Below the pieces are notes generated by a model. The model worked only from the letters and a program-made list of their open reading frames with translations. It was not told the origin of the DNA and did not search any database. From positions 6,262,001 to 6,326,000 of the forward strand of contig OZ176055.1 of assembly GCA_964247055.1 (NCBI GenBank): a stretch of 64,000 nucleotides of DNA. Reading direction: 5' to 3'. The stretch comes from Paragordius varius. Its lineage: Eukaryota; Nematomorpha. Numbering within the stretch: the first letter of the stretch is position 1; every line of letters begins with the position of its first letter. Position numbers and translations under genes: made by a program. Shown in pieces: positions 40,376-51,583 of this stretch.

Positions 40376-41376
40376 AAAAAGTTGTCATAATAGTCAAGAA
40401 ATATCCATATGTAAAAAAGAATATGTGATAACCACAGTGTAGGGTATCAAAATATTCGCTTTTACAATATTAAATTCGGATAACCTATATTAAAAACTTA
40501 TCACAACATATTTCCATCTTCATATAAATGGGGAGCTGGAGACAGATATTTTGTAAGATTTATTTCCTAGAATTTGCTGATTTAATTGTTTTATTAATCT
40601 TTTAATGCTCTTATAGCTAGGTGTTTAACGCTTATGACATATTCACTTTTTGTCCGCAATGAGTGGGGGATTTTATATACCAAAGGATATTCTCGAAAGA
40701 AAAATATGGTTTCGAAAGTTATTTTAGTGATAATTTAGTTATCAAACATTGTTGTGTTGTATTGGATAAAAAAGCTTAAATTTTTTACAGTTCTGTAATG
40801 TATAGAATATAGGGGCAGTTTAAAACATAATTGAAAAAAAGGATGATTTTAAATATTAAGTATTGTTGGTAAAATGTAACCTGAGGCTTAGTAAAGTTAA
40901 CTATTTACATCTTCTTACTATAATATACATTTAGCACTGTTTATTGGCAAAAAATTTACAAATAAAGGGGGGGGGGGGAAACGTTTAAGATAGAGTATAA
41001 TCATCTTTTAAATATTTTTATATTGTGCGCCTAAAAGACTCTAATATGTTGATTTAAGATATTTAAATTTCAAATCGCTCTGGAGTATAACCTCCAAAAA
41101 ATCTATAGGGCTTAGAGTCAGACTTGGTGCCTAATATCTTAGCTGAGACGGGGTATCATTTGCTTAAAACCACCCAGATTCCGTTTTCCAAAATTTAAAA
41201 AAATAACCGGTTCCATTTTAAATAATTCGTGAACTAACTCAATTCGGCTTCAACCGTCTTACTCGTATTGCTTAAGTCCAAGTATGTGGCCCCCATATGT
41301 TTTAAAAAAGGTGATAAGAGCAAGGTATTTAAGGGTTTCCTTATCGAGAATGAATTTGAATTGCAAATGGTATATA
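40376..41376. other. Upstream of CFAP36, nothing firm
   Basis: About 1 kb with a G12 run at 40967-40978 and, at about 40690-40820, words shared with 50220-50280. No gene was recognised. Confidence 0.4.
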
Positions 41377-42818
41377 TCTATATATTAATAAAAATGGAAT
41401 TGGTGGCTTTGTGATCTGTTTCCGGAAAACTGGTACACTCATTCAAATCCAAATGTCGAAAAAATATAATCATTAATGAATACCCCGACAATAGCTTCGC
41501 CCTTTTTTTAATTAAGTCCCCAGGTCGGGCCCACCCCGTGTAAAAAGCGGGTTGTTGTTGAAAACAAAAGTTCACAAAAATCGTGTCTTTGAAACAATTT
41601 TCCGGGGAGCGCGTTGGACCATTCAATTTCGAAAACATGATTTTTGTTTACTTATTTTGATTGCGCCGAACATAGTCGGCTCGCTTTTTATATTTAGGCC
41701 CTCTTTTTACCCGCTCCTCCTGTAAAATGACATTTTTACAAAAAAAAAATCCACAAAATAATTTTTTCAATCTATTTTTCGCCCAAGGTCGTAAAAATTC
41801 GATAAGGATTCCAGGTATTCCCTGTTAAAAGGTAAAAACTTTAGTCGTGCGTTTCTTTTATATTGGGTGCCGGCTAAGGAGCTACCCGAAACTGATCCGT
41901 CATATCGAAATAGTTTGCATTTGGAGCTAAATTTCAGAAAACCTATCAGGCCTTATGATAGCAGCTTAAAATATTACCCGTAACAAGTTAAAAATTTAGA
42001 TCGTGCGGTTTTTAAAAAGCGTTAATTAGGCACTTTACGCTCTAAAAAATGCGCTATCCTTGAACTATTATTTAGTTTTAAAGCTATTCTTCCATAAACT
42101 AATAGAGCATATAAATCAATCATGATTCCAGGTATTCCCATATAAAGGTAAAAAATATTATCGAACGTCTTTTTTATATGGGCCTCTGGATAGGGGGCTA
42201 CCCGCGTAAAAATGCCTTACTATATCGATACAGCATGCCTTTGGAGCCAAATTTCAGAAAACCAATAGGAGTATGTGAGTTCAATAAGGGCCTAAAATAT
42301 TTATTATCTCTTACAAATATTTTATTATAGGGGATTATTTCGATGAGTCGTTAAGAAAAGTTTTACGCCCTGAAAAATTCGCCTCCATAGAACAATTTTT
42401 TAGTTTTGAGGCAATATTTTCGAGAACTTATAGGAACTGGACATTATAATTTCAGATATTCGCCATATTAAAACAAAAATTTTGCCCGAAGCTTTTTTAT
42501 ACCTGCCTCTGGGTAAGAAGCTACCCGCCAAAAACTGCGCTACTATATAGAAATCGCGTTGTTTTGGAATTAATTTAAAGAAAAGTTATGCTATATGAGC
42601 TCATTTAAAGTTCGAAATATTACCCATAACTGGGTAAAAATTAAGGTCCAGCCTTTTTTATTAGCCGTTAATTTGGGGCCATTATGCCCTTAAAATACGC
42701 CATCATATAACGATTATTTAGTGTTGAGGTATATTGATCCCTTTTTTCAAATCCCCCCCCCCCAAAAAAAGTCCCAAGGACTTCCTCGGGTTGCGTAGCA
42801 GTACTAAATTTACGCTAG
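41377..42818 (+). mobile_element. Complete non-autonomous Helitron, 1.44 kb
   Basis: It starts TCTATATATTAATAAAAATGG and ends with a C11 run, a GTCC/GGAC hairpin, CCTCGGGTTGCGTAGCAG, TTTACG and CTAG, followed by T. These are the 5' TC and 3' hairpin-plus-CTRR hallmarks. The interior is collinear with the 9649 copy for its first ~500 bp. It then continues with related repeated blocks (CTGGGTAAGaaGCTACCCG at about 41870, 42190 and 42510) missing from the other copies. There is no Rep or helicase frame. Confidence 0.85.
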
Positions 42819-44374
42819 TATATATATATATATATATAAATATATATATATATGCGCCATAGAAGATTATAACGATTTCTTTTGTGATACTTTTCTTTGT
42901 CTATTATTCAATTTATTTATTTGTCACACATTAATTTCAATTTAATTTATTTTTGTTTTACATTATTTAAAGTATATTTTTTTTCCTGATGATGCCATTG
43001 GGCGAAAATTTGAATTTTTAATAAATTTATTTTTATTTCCTACATTATTCACGACGTTCATACGAATCCAACAAAAAATAATAATTATTAAAGATTTTAT
43101 ATAAGCATATTAGTTTGACCACGGATTCGCTTGCAAAAATTTTAGTGGTTGAAATGTTTCGCTAATATTGGTTATGATTAATTCTCAAAAATGTGAGAAT
43201 CTTTTTGTGGAAACATGATTCATTATTTTTATACTTTAATAATACATTAAACTATTGTATCTAAAAAATTATATATATGATTAAAAATTTTGTTTTTATT
43301 TCTAGTATAATAATGTTTTATGAAAATCGTTCATAAAAAGTCAGGAATGAACTTAGCATCGGTTAAAAATGTCAAGCCGGCTCCAAAGCTATTAAATTGG
43401 CCATCCTGGTTCAAAGTTTAAAAAAACTTCTCGTTCCACTTTTTTTCGGCTAAGCCCGGGTAAAAACACGTTGCTTTATAAAAAGGTTTTAGTGATTTCA
43501 ATTTCTAAATCTAAAATTTATATATATATATATATATATATATAATTCAATTAATGTTAAGGCAGAAATTTATAATGGGTTCACTATTTAATAGTTTCAA
43601 TCTAGATTTGGCCCAAAGAAACCAGTTGTATGAATTAGGATCAAAATGATTAATTTTTTAGCGAGATTTAATATAAACAATTTTTTACAATTATTATATT
43701 CTTTTTTAAGTTGATGTAAAATATATTTTCCAATAACCTTTTGGGTTTACATGTTAATAGGTAATAAAGACCGGTGCCTTATTTTATAACCATTATGATG
43801 GAATAGAATTTATTTGTAACGTTTAATATTGATTATAATAAAATTATTTAGCAAATGGTCTCTAAATATGGATGGTACACCATAATTTGAGGCTGCCACA
43901 ACGATATTCTACGCATATCACTTACTCTTAATTATATTAAAAACTATTCAGTTATTAGAAAGCATCTAGTAATTTTATCACAAAATACCTTCTGAGAATA
44001 GTTAATATCATAATTTGGTAAAAAAGATGCACACAGCGTATAAAATTCGTTTTTAAAAATATATGATCCATGTATGGTTAAGATGGAGAAAAATTATTTT
44101 TATCAAATAAAACATAACTTAATGATGTTTTCTTTCTCGTTTACATATGATTTATATAGTTTAAAGCCTACCGCTATAAATATTAACATTAACAGAAAAA
44201 AAAATTTAAAATTTTTTACGGTAAATGTGAATTCAATACTGTTTTTGAACCATAAAGTATAAAATATTATATCATTCAAGTGAGATCATTAATTTATTGG
44301 AAAAGCATTATCATAATATTTGAATGGTTGTAAATAAATGCGGTATAAGGCTAAAAAATATTTTGTAAGAGATC
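42819..44374. other. Intergenic with TA runs
   Basis: TA dinucleotide runs lie at about 42819-42852 and 43520-43544. A GGTTC/GCCGG patch near 43370-43450 resembles the relic at 7.2-8.1 kb. No gene was seen. Confidence 0.45.
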
Positions 44375-45103
44375 CTAGGCAACATAAGGGCTTGTGTACT
44401 GTTTAGCCAATACTGTTTTTAACACATTCGTGTACGTATAATCAGTCAGCGTATTGAATTGTAATTCAATGTACACGCCAGACAGGCATTTCAGTAGGGC
44501 ACTTTTACTCGCTATGTAAAACATTTTGTCTCTCATGCTAGCCTCAGGCGACATCCAAAGGAAAAAAATAAGTTTACTTGAAGTTTGATTCGTAGTTGGA
44601 TTAAGATAGGTGAAATCGGTTAACACGTATCTACACTGCCCGGCATCTGATATATGAATAAGCTCTTGCCAAAGTGTTTCGTGCGAAGTTTGATCATCAA
44701 ATATTTTTTCTACTTGAATATGCGTTACACATTTATCCGTATTCGCCTTTCCTGGTTCACTATCCATAGCATTTTGATCATTTACCACATTAAATATGAT
44801 ACTTTTAATCTGTTTCTCCATTTTCAGGGTTTGAAAGGTGTTCAAACAATCCTCATGCAAAGAAATACTATGTGAACTTGTCTTACTAATCGAATTTGTA
44901 AGATGACCTTTACCTCTTTTGTCTTTCAATAAGTCATGAAACTTACTTTTACTAACTTTCATATCATAATTATCCAAGGCTTGGTGTGATGTACTTTGGG
45001 AGCCAATTTTAACATCCAGGTATGATCCTTTGGTTGAAGCTAAGCAATCATTGGTACTATTATCATATCTAAATGAATGAGTATTTGCTGTGATGTAAGG
45101 CAT
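44375..45103 (-). CDS. Intronless ADF/cofilin-like protein with N-terminal extension
   Basis: An open frame gives 242 aa from the ATG at 45103. A longer frame reaches 45151 and would add a hydrophobic MNFFLFLLFYFYASKT start. The C-terminal ~150 aa is an ADF-H domain: HISLHEDCLNTFQTLK matches the cofilin start VSDEVIKVFNDMK, IKSIIFNVVND matches KAVLFCLSED, GQCRYVLTDFTYLNPT and SKLIFFLWMSPEASMRDKMF match the central sheet and the long actin-binding helix, and SALLKCLSGVYIELQFNTL completes it. In that helix the Arg and Lys equivalent to the actin-contacting Lys pair of cofilin are kept. The ~80-residue N-terminal extension is Ser/Asp-rich and unlike known cofilins. Lack of introns in a gene-splitting genome suggests a retrocopy that stayed open. 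Role inferred: actin filament binding or severing. Confidence 0.82.
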   Translation of the reverse strand: MPYITANTHSFRYDNSTNDCLASTKGSYLDVKIGSQSTSHQALDNYDMKVSKSKFHDLLKDKRGKGHLTNSISKTSSHSISLHEDCLNTFQTLKMEKQIKSIIFNVVNDQNAMDSEPGKANTDKCVTHIQVEKIFDDQTSHETLWQELIHISDAGQCRYVLTDFTYLNPTTNQTSSKLIFFLWMSPEASMRDKMFYIASKSALLKCLSGVYIELQFNTLTDYTYTNVLKTVLAKQYTSPYVA

Positions 45104-46315
45104 GGTTTTTGAAGCATAAAAATAAAAAAGTAAAAATAAAAAAAAATTCAAATCATATCGTTTAAGAATGTGTTTAAGGTTAAAATAAACTAAGTTCTAA
45201 ATTATTATAAGCTATATCATTTAATTATAAATTAAATGGCAAGTAATTTTATGAAGTTTATATATATCTATGTCATTACCACCCAGCTTAATTCCGATGA
45301 AAAATTATAAATCAATAAAAAATATTTAGGTTAAAAATTCACTTTTAATTTGATAATTAAATTAACTAAGGAGGAAAAAATTTTGCTTACAATAACTAAT
45401 CCATAAAATATCATATCCATAATGCATATCTTTAAAAAAATAAAAATTTATATAGAGTTAACAATTTATATTCAAATATAGCGCTTTACATCAGTTTATG
45501 CACGGCTTTAAAATATTGCTCTTTTTAGAATAATTCATATATTTGCAAAAATGATAATTTTCCAAGACTAAGGTATTCCGAAATACCAATCAAAAGAATT
45601 AAGAATTTAATCTTTTTACTAGCATTGTGAGTAATGTTAATAATGGCACTAAATGTTAACCTAATAGAAATATTGATAAAAAAAATAAAAATATCTTTTA
45701 TAAATGCCATAAATCTAAAAATGATTAATATATAAATACGTTTTGCCATGTTACTATTGCGGAAGGATTTCAAGTAATTTTGTTTTAATGAATTAAAGAA
45801 AGTATATTACTTTTTATATATAGTGAACATTAAAAATTTATTTCACAAAATTATATTTAAATAATATACAAAAATCCGTTTAAGTAACGCCCAGTAATTG
45901 TGAGAAAAATAGCGATATTTCTGGGAGACTAAAAAACCTAAACAGTTACAGTTCAAAAATAGTATAGGTCTGGGTTTTTGGTGAAATATTTACATTTCTG
46001 ATAAATCTATAAAAGTATATTTTTGGAATAGTTAGACGGATATTCATCAATAAACCTGTCAAGCGTTGTTTAAGGCAGAAAATTATAATTTAAAACCAGG
46101 TTGTCACTGTATAATAAAATTATTATACACTATAAAATTAAATAAGGTAGAGCTTGCTTCTGCGCAAGCATATTATTTATGTAATTGTAATTTAATTTTA
46201 TTAAGGGTATTTAAACGTTTTGTAATTGGCTATGCAATTTCAATTTCATTAGTAGCCATCTATCTATTTGCATATACCAGCTCCAGTCATAATTAGTTAT
46301 CAGTTTAACCAAGAA
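45104..46315. other. Intergenic, uncertain frames
   Basis: Contains two AT-rich open frames with hydrophobic translations (about 45525-45773 - and 46066-46296 +) for which no family was recognised. See rejected items. Confidence 0.35.
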
Positions 46316-47280
46316 AAAGCAAGAAAAATGCAGCCGATTAACTTCACGCCATTTCGCTCACATAACAGACGAAAACATATATGGTGATTCTGTCAAAACT
46401 AGCGTCTTACTTATTGTTAAATTTGTTGAAACCTGTGCCTGAAAAAGAACACTTGCTGCCATTGCCATCAGAAGAAAAAGGCTGTCGAAAATTGGTTGGT
46501 AGAAACATATGGAAAACATGTTCAATTAATTAAAATGTGCATGTTTTGAAAAATTAAAAGGTTGTCTTTTTCGAGGCTCTCTGGTAGACGAGAGTGATTA
46601 TCCGACTTCAATCAAGGAATTGGCAGGAGCATTACATGTATCACGAAAAACAATTGGTATACGTCCACGCGCATTGGGAAAGTTTAATAAACTCTGTAAA
46701 TGGGTAACACACACAATTTGAATGAACGTCGAATCAAAAATTGGAAAGGGTCCTGAGAAACCCAAAGGAAATTATTTTGCATAGAATTGTTACGGGTGAC
46801 AAGAAGTGGCTTTACTCAGTCAATTCAAAACGGAAAAAAAACGCCCCTTTCCCTTCCCAAGCCGATCTATCAACATCAAGACCAAATTCCTTCGTCAAGA
46901 TTATGTTTCATTTCTGGTGGGACCAGATCGGTATTGTATATCATAAACTTTTGAAGGAAATCATACATTAATGGAAAAACGACCAAAAAGTCCAGATGAC
47001 ATAGCAAAATGATTTTGCTACAAGACAATGCTACGACCGCAAAAACAGTGAAAAACAATTAATAATCTTTGATATAGAATCCGCACTGAACTCCGTTCAC
47101 TAGCCATCTGACTATTATCTCTTCTCTCAATAAGGCACCTCAGAGTGCAACGCTTGAATATTTCACTTTGGAAAATGACTTAACGAATGGATGTTCAAAA
47201 AATAAAATCGGTTTTTCTAGCAACGTGGAAGCCGATGAATGATACTTTATATAATATACAAAAAACAGGTAAGACTCATG
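46316..47280 (+). mobile_element. Decayed mariner transposon
   Basis: Pieces of a mariner transposase lie in order on +: KKAVEN-like N-terminus at about 46480 (KKGCRKLVGRN…GKHVQLIKMCMF), LHRIVTGDKKWLYSVNSKRK at 46780-46830, FHFWWDQIGIVYHKLLK at 46905-46960, and SPDLAPSDYYLF-like text after 47090. The canonical D,D(34)D spacing can be recognised, but frames shift repeatedly and stops interrupt. It is therefore a dead copy. It is from the same broad family as the fragments at 0.8-1.6 kb and 11.7-12.1 kb. Confidence 0.82.
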
Positions 47281-48021
47281 ACTTCAACTAGTAAATAAAC
47301 ACTGTATAGCCTTTTAAGCGTGTTATTCAAAAAATTCATTGTAAATTTGTCCCTATATTTACGTTTTTATAATCGCTATTAAAATTTGGTATATTATTTA
47401 AAGGTTTTTTAGTGGAATTCAAATATTTTATTATAAATTATCAGATATTTTTATAGTAATTTTAATATAATCTTTTATATGGATTATGAAAGAATTTAAG
47501 TTTTGACGATAGAAGTTACAAAATGTTGCTTTTTTGACAGAGAATTAACCTAATATATTTTTAATACGTCTAAAAAGTATGTATTTTAACATAAATCTTA
47601 TGCAAGTGCTAACGCACAATACCGGTAAAATATTATTTTATCTATTATAAAGCGTATGATTTTTTTTGAAATTTAATTTTAGGAGTCCTCAAAATATAAT
47701 CATAAAAATGCCGAAATAAAACTGGATTTGTATTTTTAGCCCAAGATATAATATTGGAGGTTTAAAAATTCAGGACCATGATTTAATAAATTTTTTTACG
47801 CTTTTTTTTTATAAAAAAGGCCCTGACCATGATGTCATTTATAAAAAAAAAATTATATCATAATGGGACATCCATTGCGTTTCCGGGAATCGATACAATA
47901 TATAAAATATGTTAAGGGTCTCTTAAGGAGCAATAAAGCCTAAACTCATAAGCATCATGGAACATGGCATAAAATAAATAATTCATTGATGTATAAAATA
48001 CATTTTATTATTTTTTTTAAA
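47281..48021. other. Intergenic, nothing firm
   Basis: AT-rich with closed frames. Some words near 47740-47900 resemble decayed Helitron interiors. Confidence 0.35.
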
Positions 48022-48166
48022 TCTATATAATTATAAAAATGAGTAAACAATATATCAGTACGAATGCACCGTTTTGAAATTCCTATGAGATCATAGCTAT
48101 TAAATAATGTTTGGAAATAATTCATATATGTGGATCATTTTATTGTCCCTTTGAGATTTACGCTAG
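48022..48166 (+). mobile_element. Mini-Helitron, 145 bp
   Basis: It begins TCTATATAATTATAAAAATG and ends GAGATTTACGCTAG followed by T, so both Helitron ends are kept with only ~110 bp between. The terminal hairpin stem is not preserved. It is an extreme internal deletion derivative of the local family. Confidence 0.6.
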
Positions 48167-48929
48167 TAACCTATATATATATAGAGGATGCAGATTAAGA
48201 ATATGCGCATACCTAAATAAAAAGCAGTTATGTCTAAATGAAACAAACCAATATTTCTATGATTATATAGATAAGTGATACTCAAATGGCGGCTCTAAAA
48301 GGCGTCCTGATTTAAATCTTTTTGATTGCTTAAAAATATGACCAATATTTATTTTTTTAAAAAAATTCCGTGTTTTTCGCAATAAGACAATTTTATTATA
48401 TGAAAAAGATTTCCTGCTGTTTTCTTTGATACTTATACTATCGATAATGTTATAGGAAATTAAAGGAATTCGCAGAGGATAAGGTTTTTGGCAAGATGTG
48501 CCAAATATATATTTAATAATAAAATAGTTATAGTATGTTAAAAGACAAAGGGATTATAGATTGGTTTGATAATTAGATTTGTCAATAAATAGCGGTTTAT
48601 ATTAAATTATGTCCATTTTACAAAGATTATATGATCAAAATATTAGTATATAACCCGCAAAAATCTAGGTGTACTAATTTACCTTATGGGTATACCAGGA
48701 TTAAAGTAATACAGTATTTGTCGGTATTATACTGTGGCCTTTAAGGCAAAAAACTTATTAAATCCGTTAAATTGGGTGAGTATCATTGATATAGATTTTA
48801 ATGACATAATATAGAAAAAAACATATATTCGGTATATAATAATAAAATAATCTAAATTCCGATTACGATTTCTTCAATTTTATTTGTAAACAAAATATTA
48901 ATAATATGATATATAAGAGTAAAATAATA
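48167..48929. other. 3' flank of CHRAC1, nothing recognised
   Basis: AT-rich DNA without open frames. It presumably includes the CHRAC1 3' UTR at its right edge. Confidence 0.4.
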
Positions 48930-49273
48930 TTAATCTTCAGATTCTGCAATAATTTTTAAGCAATCTCTTGCTAGCATCTTGTGAGGAATTATGTCTTGTA
49001 AAAACTCATAAACTTCATTAGAATTTACAACTTCGGCAAGATTTTTATAAGTTATATCATGAGAATCAGCATCCTTAAAACAAGATTTTGAAAGATTGGT
49101 TATAAAGAGTTCCTTAAAATTAAAAAAATATTTACTGTGGCTTTTGAAATTATAAAGAGTGAGTCTTCGCTTATATTATTTAGCTTCTCAATGTCTGGAG
49201 AACTCTTTATAATGGTTTTGATGCGACTAAATGGAAGTAAAGGGAACGCCTTATGTTTATCCCAAAAACTCAT
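48930..49273 (-). CDS. CHRAC1-like histone-fold protein
   Basis: Two exons (49273-49136 and 49112-48930) join in phase to give 106 aa. The fold is read directly: FPLLPFSRIKTIIKSSPDIE (helix 1 and loop), EDSLFIISKATELFITNLSK (long helix 2), ITYKNLAEVVNSNEVYEFLQ (loop 2 and helix 3), and DIIPHKMLARDCLKII. These align with human CHRAC1 (LPISRVRVIMKSSPEV, KATELFVQ, LTYSDLANTAQQSETFQFL, DILPKKILASKYLKML). CHRAC1 pairs with POLE3/CHRAC14 in the ISWI-ACF1 chromatin accessibility complex. The start ATG gives a short 10-residue lead before the fold. POLE4 is the nearest alternative but lacks the ILPKK-type C-terminus. The single intron is 23 nt. Confidence 0.92.
49113..49135 (-). other. 23-nt intron, CHRAC1
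   Basis: Starts GTAAATATTT and ends ATTTTAAG on the minus strand. Splicing joins SKAT to ELFITNL, the invariant KATELF of the family. Reading through runs into a stop after RNSL. It is the only one of the short set ending AAG rather than TAG. Confidence 0.9.
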
Positions 49274-49384
49274 TGAATTAATGTACACACATATTACAGA
49301 TGTATCTAAACTTCAGATGGTCTTCATGCTGGGTAGTTTAATATCTATGCTTATTATATTATATTAACACTTGGATACAACACA

Positions 49385-49960
49385 CTCATTTTAGTCCTTC
49401 GATTCAAATTGGGGTAGTTGGATACCCCAGGCCTGTTTAAAATCAAATACTTTAAAAAGTATGGAAGCAATCAAAACCATGGCAAAATTTTGCACTTATA
49501 TAACATTAATTAACCGAAATATATAAAAAATTTTATTCAAAAATACTTGATATTACTTATTTTGAGCTAAAACTGAAAGGTAAAAATTTAGTCAACGTGA
49601 CATGTGTTAAATTGTAAAATTAAAAAATAATACAAAATAAACCGCTTTTTCTATTTCTATCCATGTTAGATGTAATTTATATAAAAAATAAGCTTTAGTT
49701 TTACCCTTAAAATTAAATGAAGTCGATATTTTGCAAAATTTTTGTAAAATAAAAATGGCGTCGAAGTAGTTTGAGATGAAACTTTTTTTTCAAAACAAAA
49801 TTTTATCAGGATATTTTGGCATATTTACATAATATTCATCAAGATAGAAGCATAAATTCAAATTGGGACCGTTTCCTTCAGTAGTTTTTTAAAAATTTAA
49901 ATTTAAATTTAGTCTGGGGTATTTAGATACCCCAATTTGAATCGAAGTGTTAAAAATCAC
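49385..49960 (-). mobile_element. MITE family copy 3
   Basis: The best preserved copy. Inverted ends are CCTTCGATTCAAATTGGGG and CCCCAATTTGAATCGAAG, each with an inner palindrome (GGGGTAGTTGGATACCCC; GGGGTATTTAGATACCCC). It is about 575 bp, with no credible gene inside, in the opposite orientation to copies 2 and 4. It lies just upstream of the CHRAC1 start. Confidence 0.8.
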
Positions 49961-51583
49961 ATAATTTTGCTAAAAATTTTGTTTTACATTTCTCGATACG
50001 TTAAACTTGGCATTTTTTTAGAAAAAAAATTAAATTGGGTATGTCAGCAATTTTTTTTGGCATTTATTGATGTTAAAATTTTATTTTAAACTCTGTTTTT
50101 GGGCAGGAACCTGAGAGCAAAGTGTCTGTTTAATGCATTATGACATCTTCAGATTTGAATAATGGCCTAGTTTCTCCAAAGCTCCAACTTGTGAAACTAG
50201 TGTTTTGAAATTGCTTTTGTTATCAAACATCGCTCCACTATATTAGATAGAAAATATATAATTTACAGTTTTAGAACAACAAGATTCCAGAGTCTGTAAT
50301 CAGGACATCTCCAAATCACTAGTGAAATAAACAGTTAATATATTAAAATTAATAAAATAAAGTTTTAGTAAAATGCAGTCTGAAAGGTTATTAAAGTAAG
50401 TTACATTTGGCGATATAAAAAAATTAGGGAAAAAAATTGCGGCGAAAAAGATTAAGACGAGGTTTTATTGAAAAAAGTTTTTTACGCATGCGAATTAAAA
50501 GCTAGCGAAAACATATTTTTGAATTTAACCGATTACCTCTAAAGTTAAAATCTCTCGATAAACACAAAAGGTCATAAAGTATACAGACTACCAAAAAAAT
50601 TGGACCTACCCCATTAATATATTTTTTTTGGCTTTTTCTGAGGTTAAAAGAAGTAGGATTCCCAATAGATTTGGCTCTTTAATGATACATTTTCATGATA
50701 ATGATCTTATCACTTCAATGATGCCGCAATTAGATGGCAATCTAAATATTTTAAAACCTAAGAGATTGAATAAAGTATTAAATACCAATTTGGAATTAAA
50801 ATTATAAATATATTTAAAAAATAAAATTGTAAATCTTTATCTAAAAGCTTCAATATACTAATATTTTATTCAACACAAATGTTGATGTTACAATGTTTTT
50901 TTGCTATTACGAAGATGTAATTTAGTCAGCTTTTATGGTTAGAGTAGTGGATATTACCTGTTAGAATGTTAGCCTCTTGTCCCTTAAGTAAAATTATAAA
51001 TTTAACGCGTTATGAAGCCCTCATTATCACATGAGCTGACATTCTATGTTTGCTCGGCGTGCTGAAAGATAGAAACCTTATTTAGACCAATAGATATATG
51101 TCAAATTTGATTTATAATTTCAGTTTTTTTGACTTTATGCTAATTTCTCAAATATCACATTTCGAAAGCATTACATCACTATTGTAGTGTCCAACTCTGT
51201 GCGTAAAAATTCTTAAGAACATCAGAGATTTGATTAGTCTAATTATGGTAAGTACACTGTGAAGGACTTAAAAAATTAGTTATTTTTATCTACATTTTAG
51301 ATTCTTATAATTAAGTTATGCTAGTTATGCATGTTCTTTTTATAAGCCTAGAAGGCCCTAAAATGCGTGATTATTGCTAAAATAAACAAATAATTTTTGG
51401 GTTTCGTTTTCTAATAAAGGGATAAATTATTTCAAACGTTAAAAATTTGATTATTTTTTATTTTTTTTAAAACAAAACTAATACTAAATTATCTTCTCAT
51501 TTAGCTAAAAACTTATATTTCTGAGTTCACTGAAAACGTGAATTGGCGCTGATTTCAAAGTTCAAAATACATATGTTATCGAT
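49961..51583. other. CHRAC1-TOPBP1 intergenic region
   Basis: This separates the two divergently transcribed genes. Part of it (50080-50490) shares words with 35680-36000 and 40690-40820, suggesting an old dispersed repeat. The TOPBP1 promoter should lie at the right end. No core element is claimed. Confidence 0.4.

Noticed and set aside
42754-42763. Poly-C and poly-G runs as possible G-quadruplex signals
   Set aside because: Single homopolymer runs without four-tract structure; in Helitrons they are part of the family's 3' region.
45525-45773. 82-codon minus-strand frame rich in Ile, Phe and Lys
   Set aside because: Composition is exactly what random AT-rich sequence gives.
46066-46296. 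76-codon plus-strand frame with a hydrophobic stretch (FVIGYAISISLVAIYLFAY)
   Set aside because: No family recognised, no supporting exons, and AT-rich DNA yields hydrophobic frames by chance. Kept out of the gene list but could be a small membrane protein.
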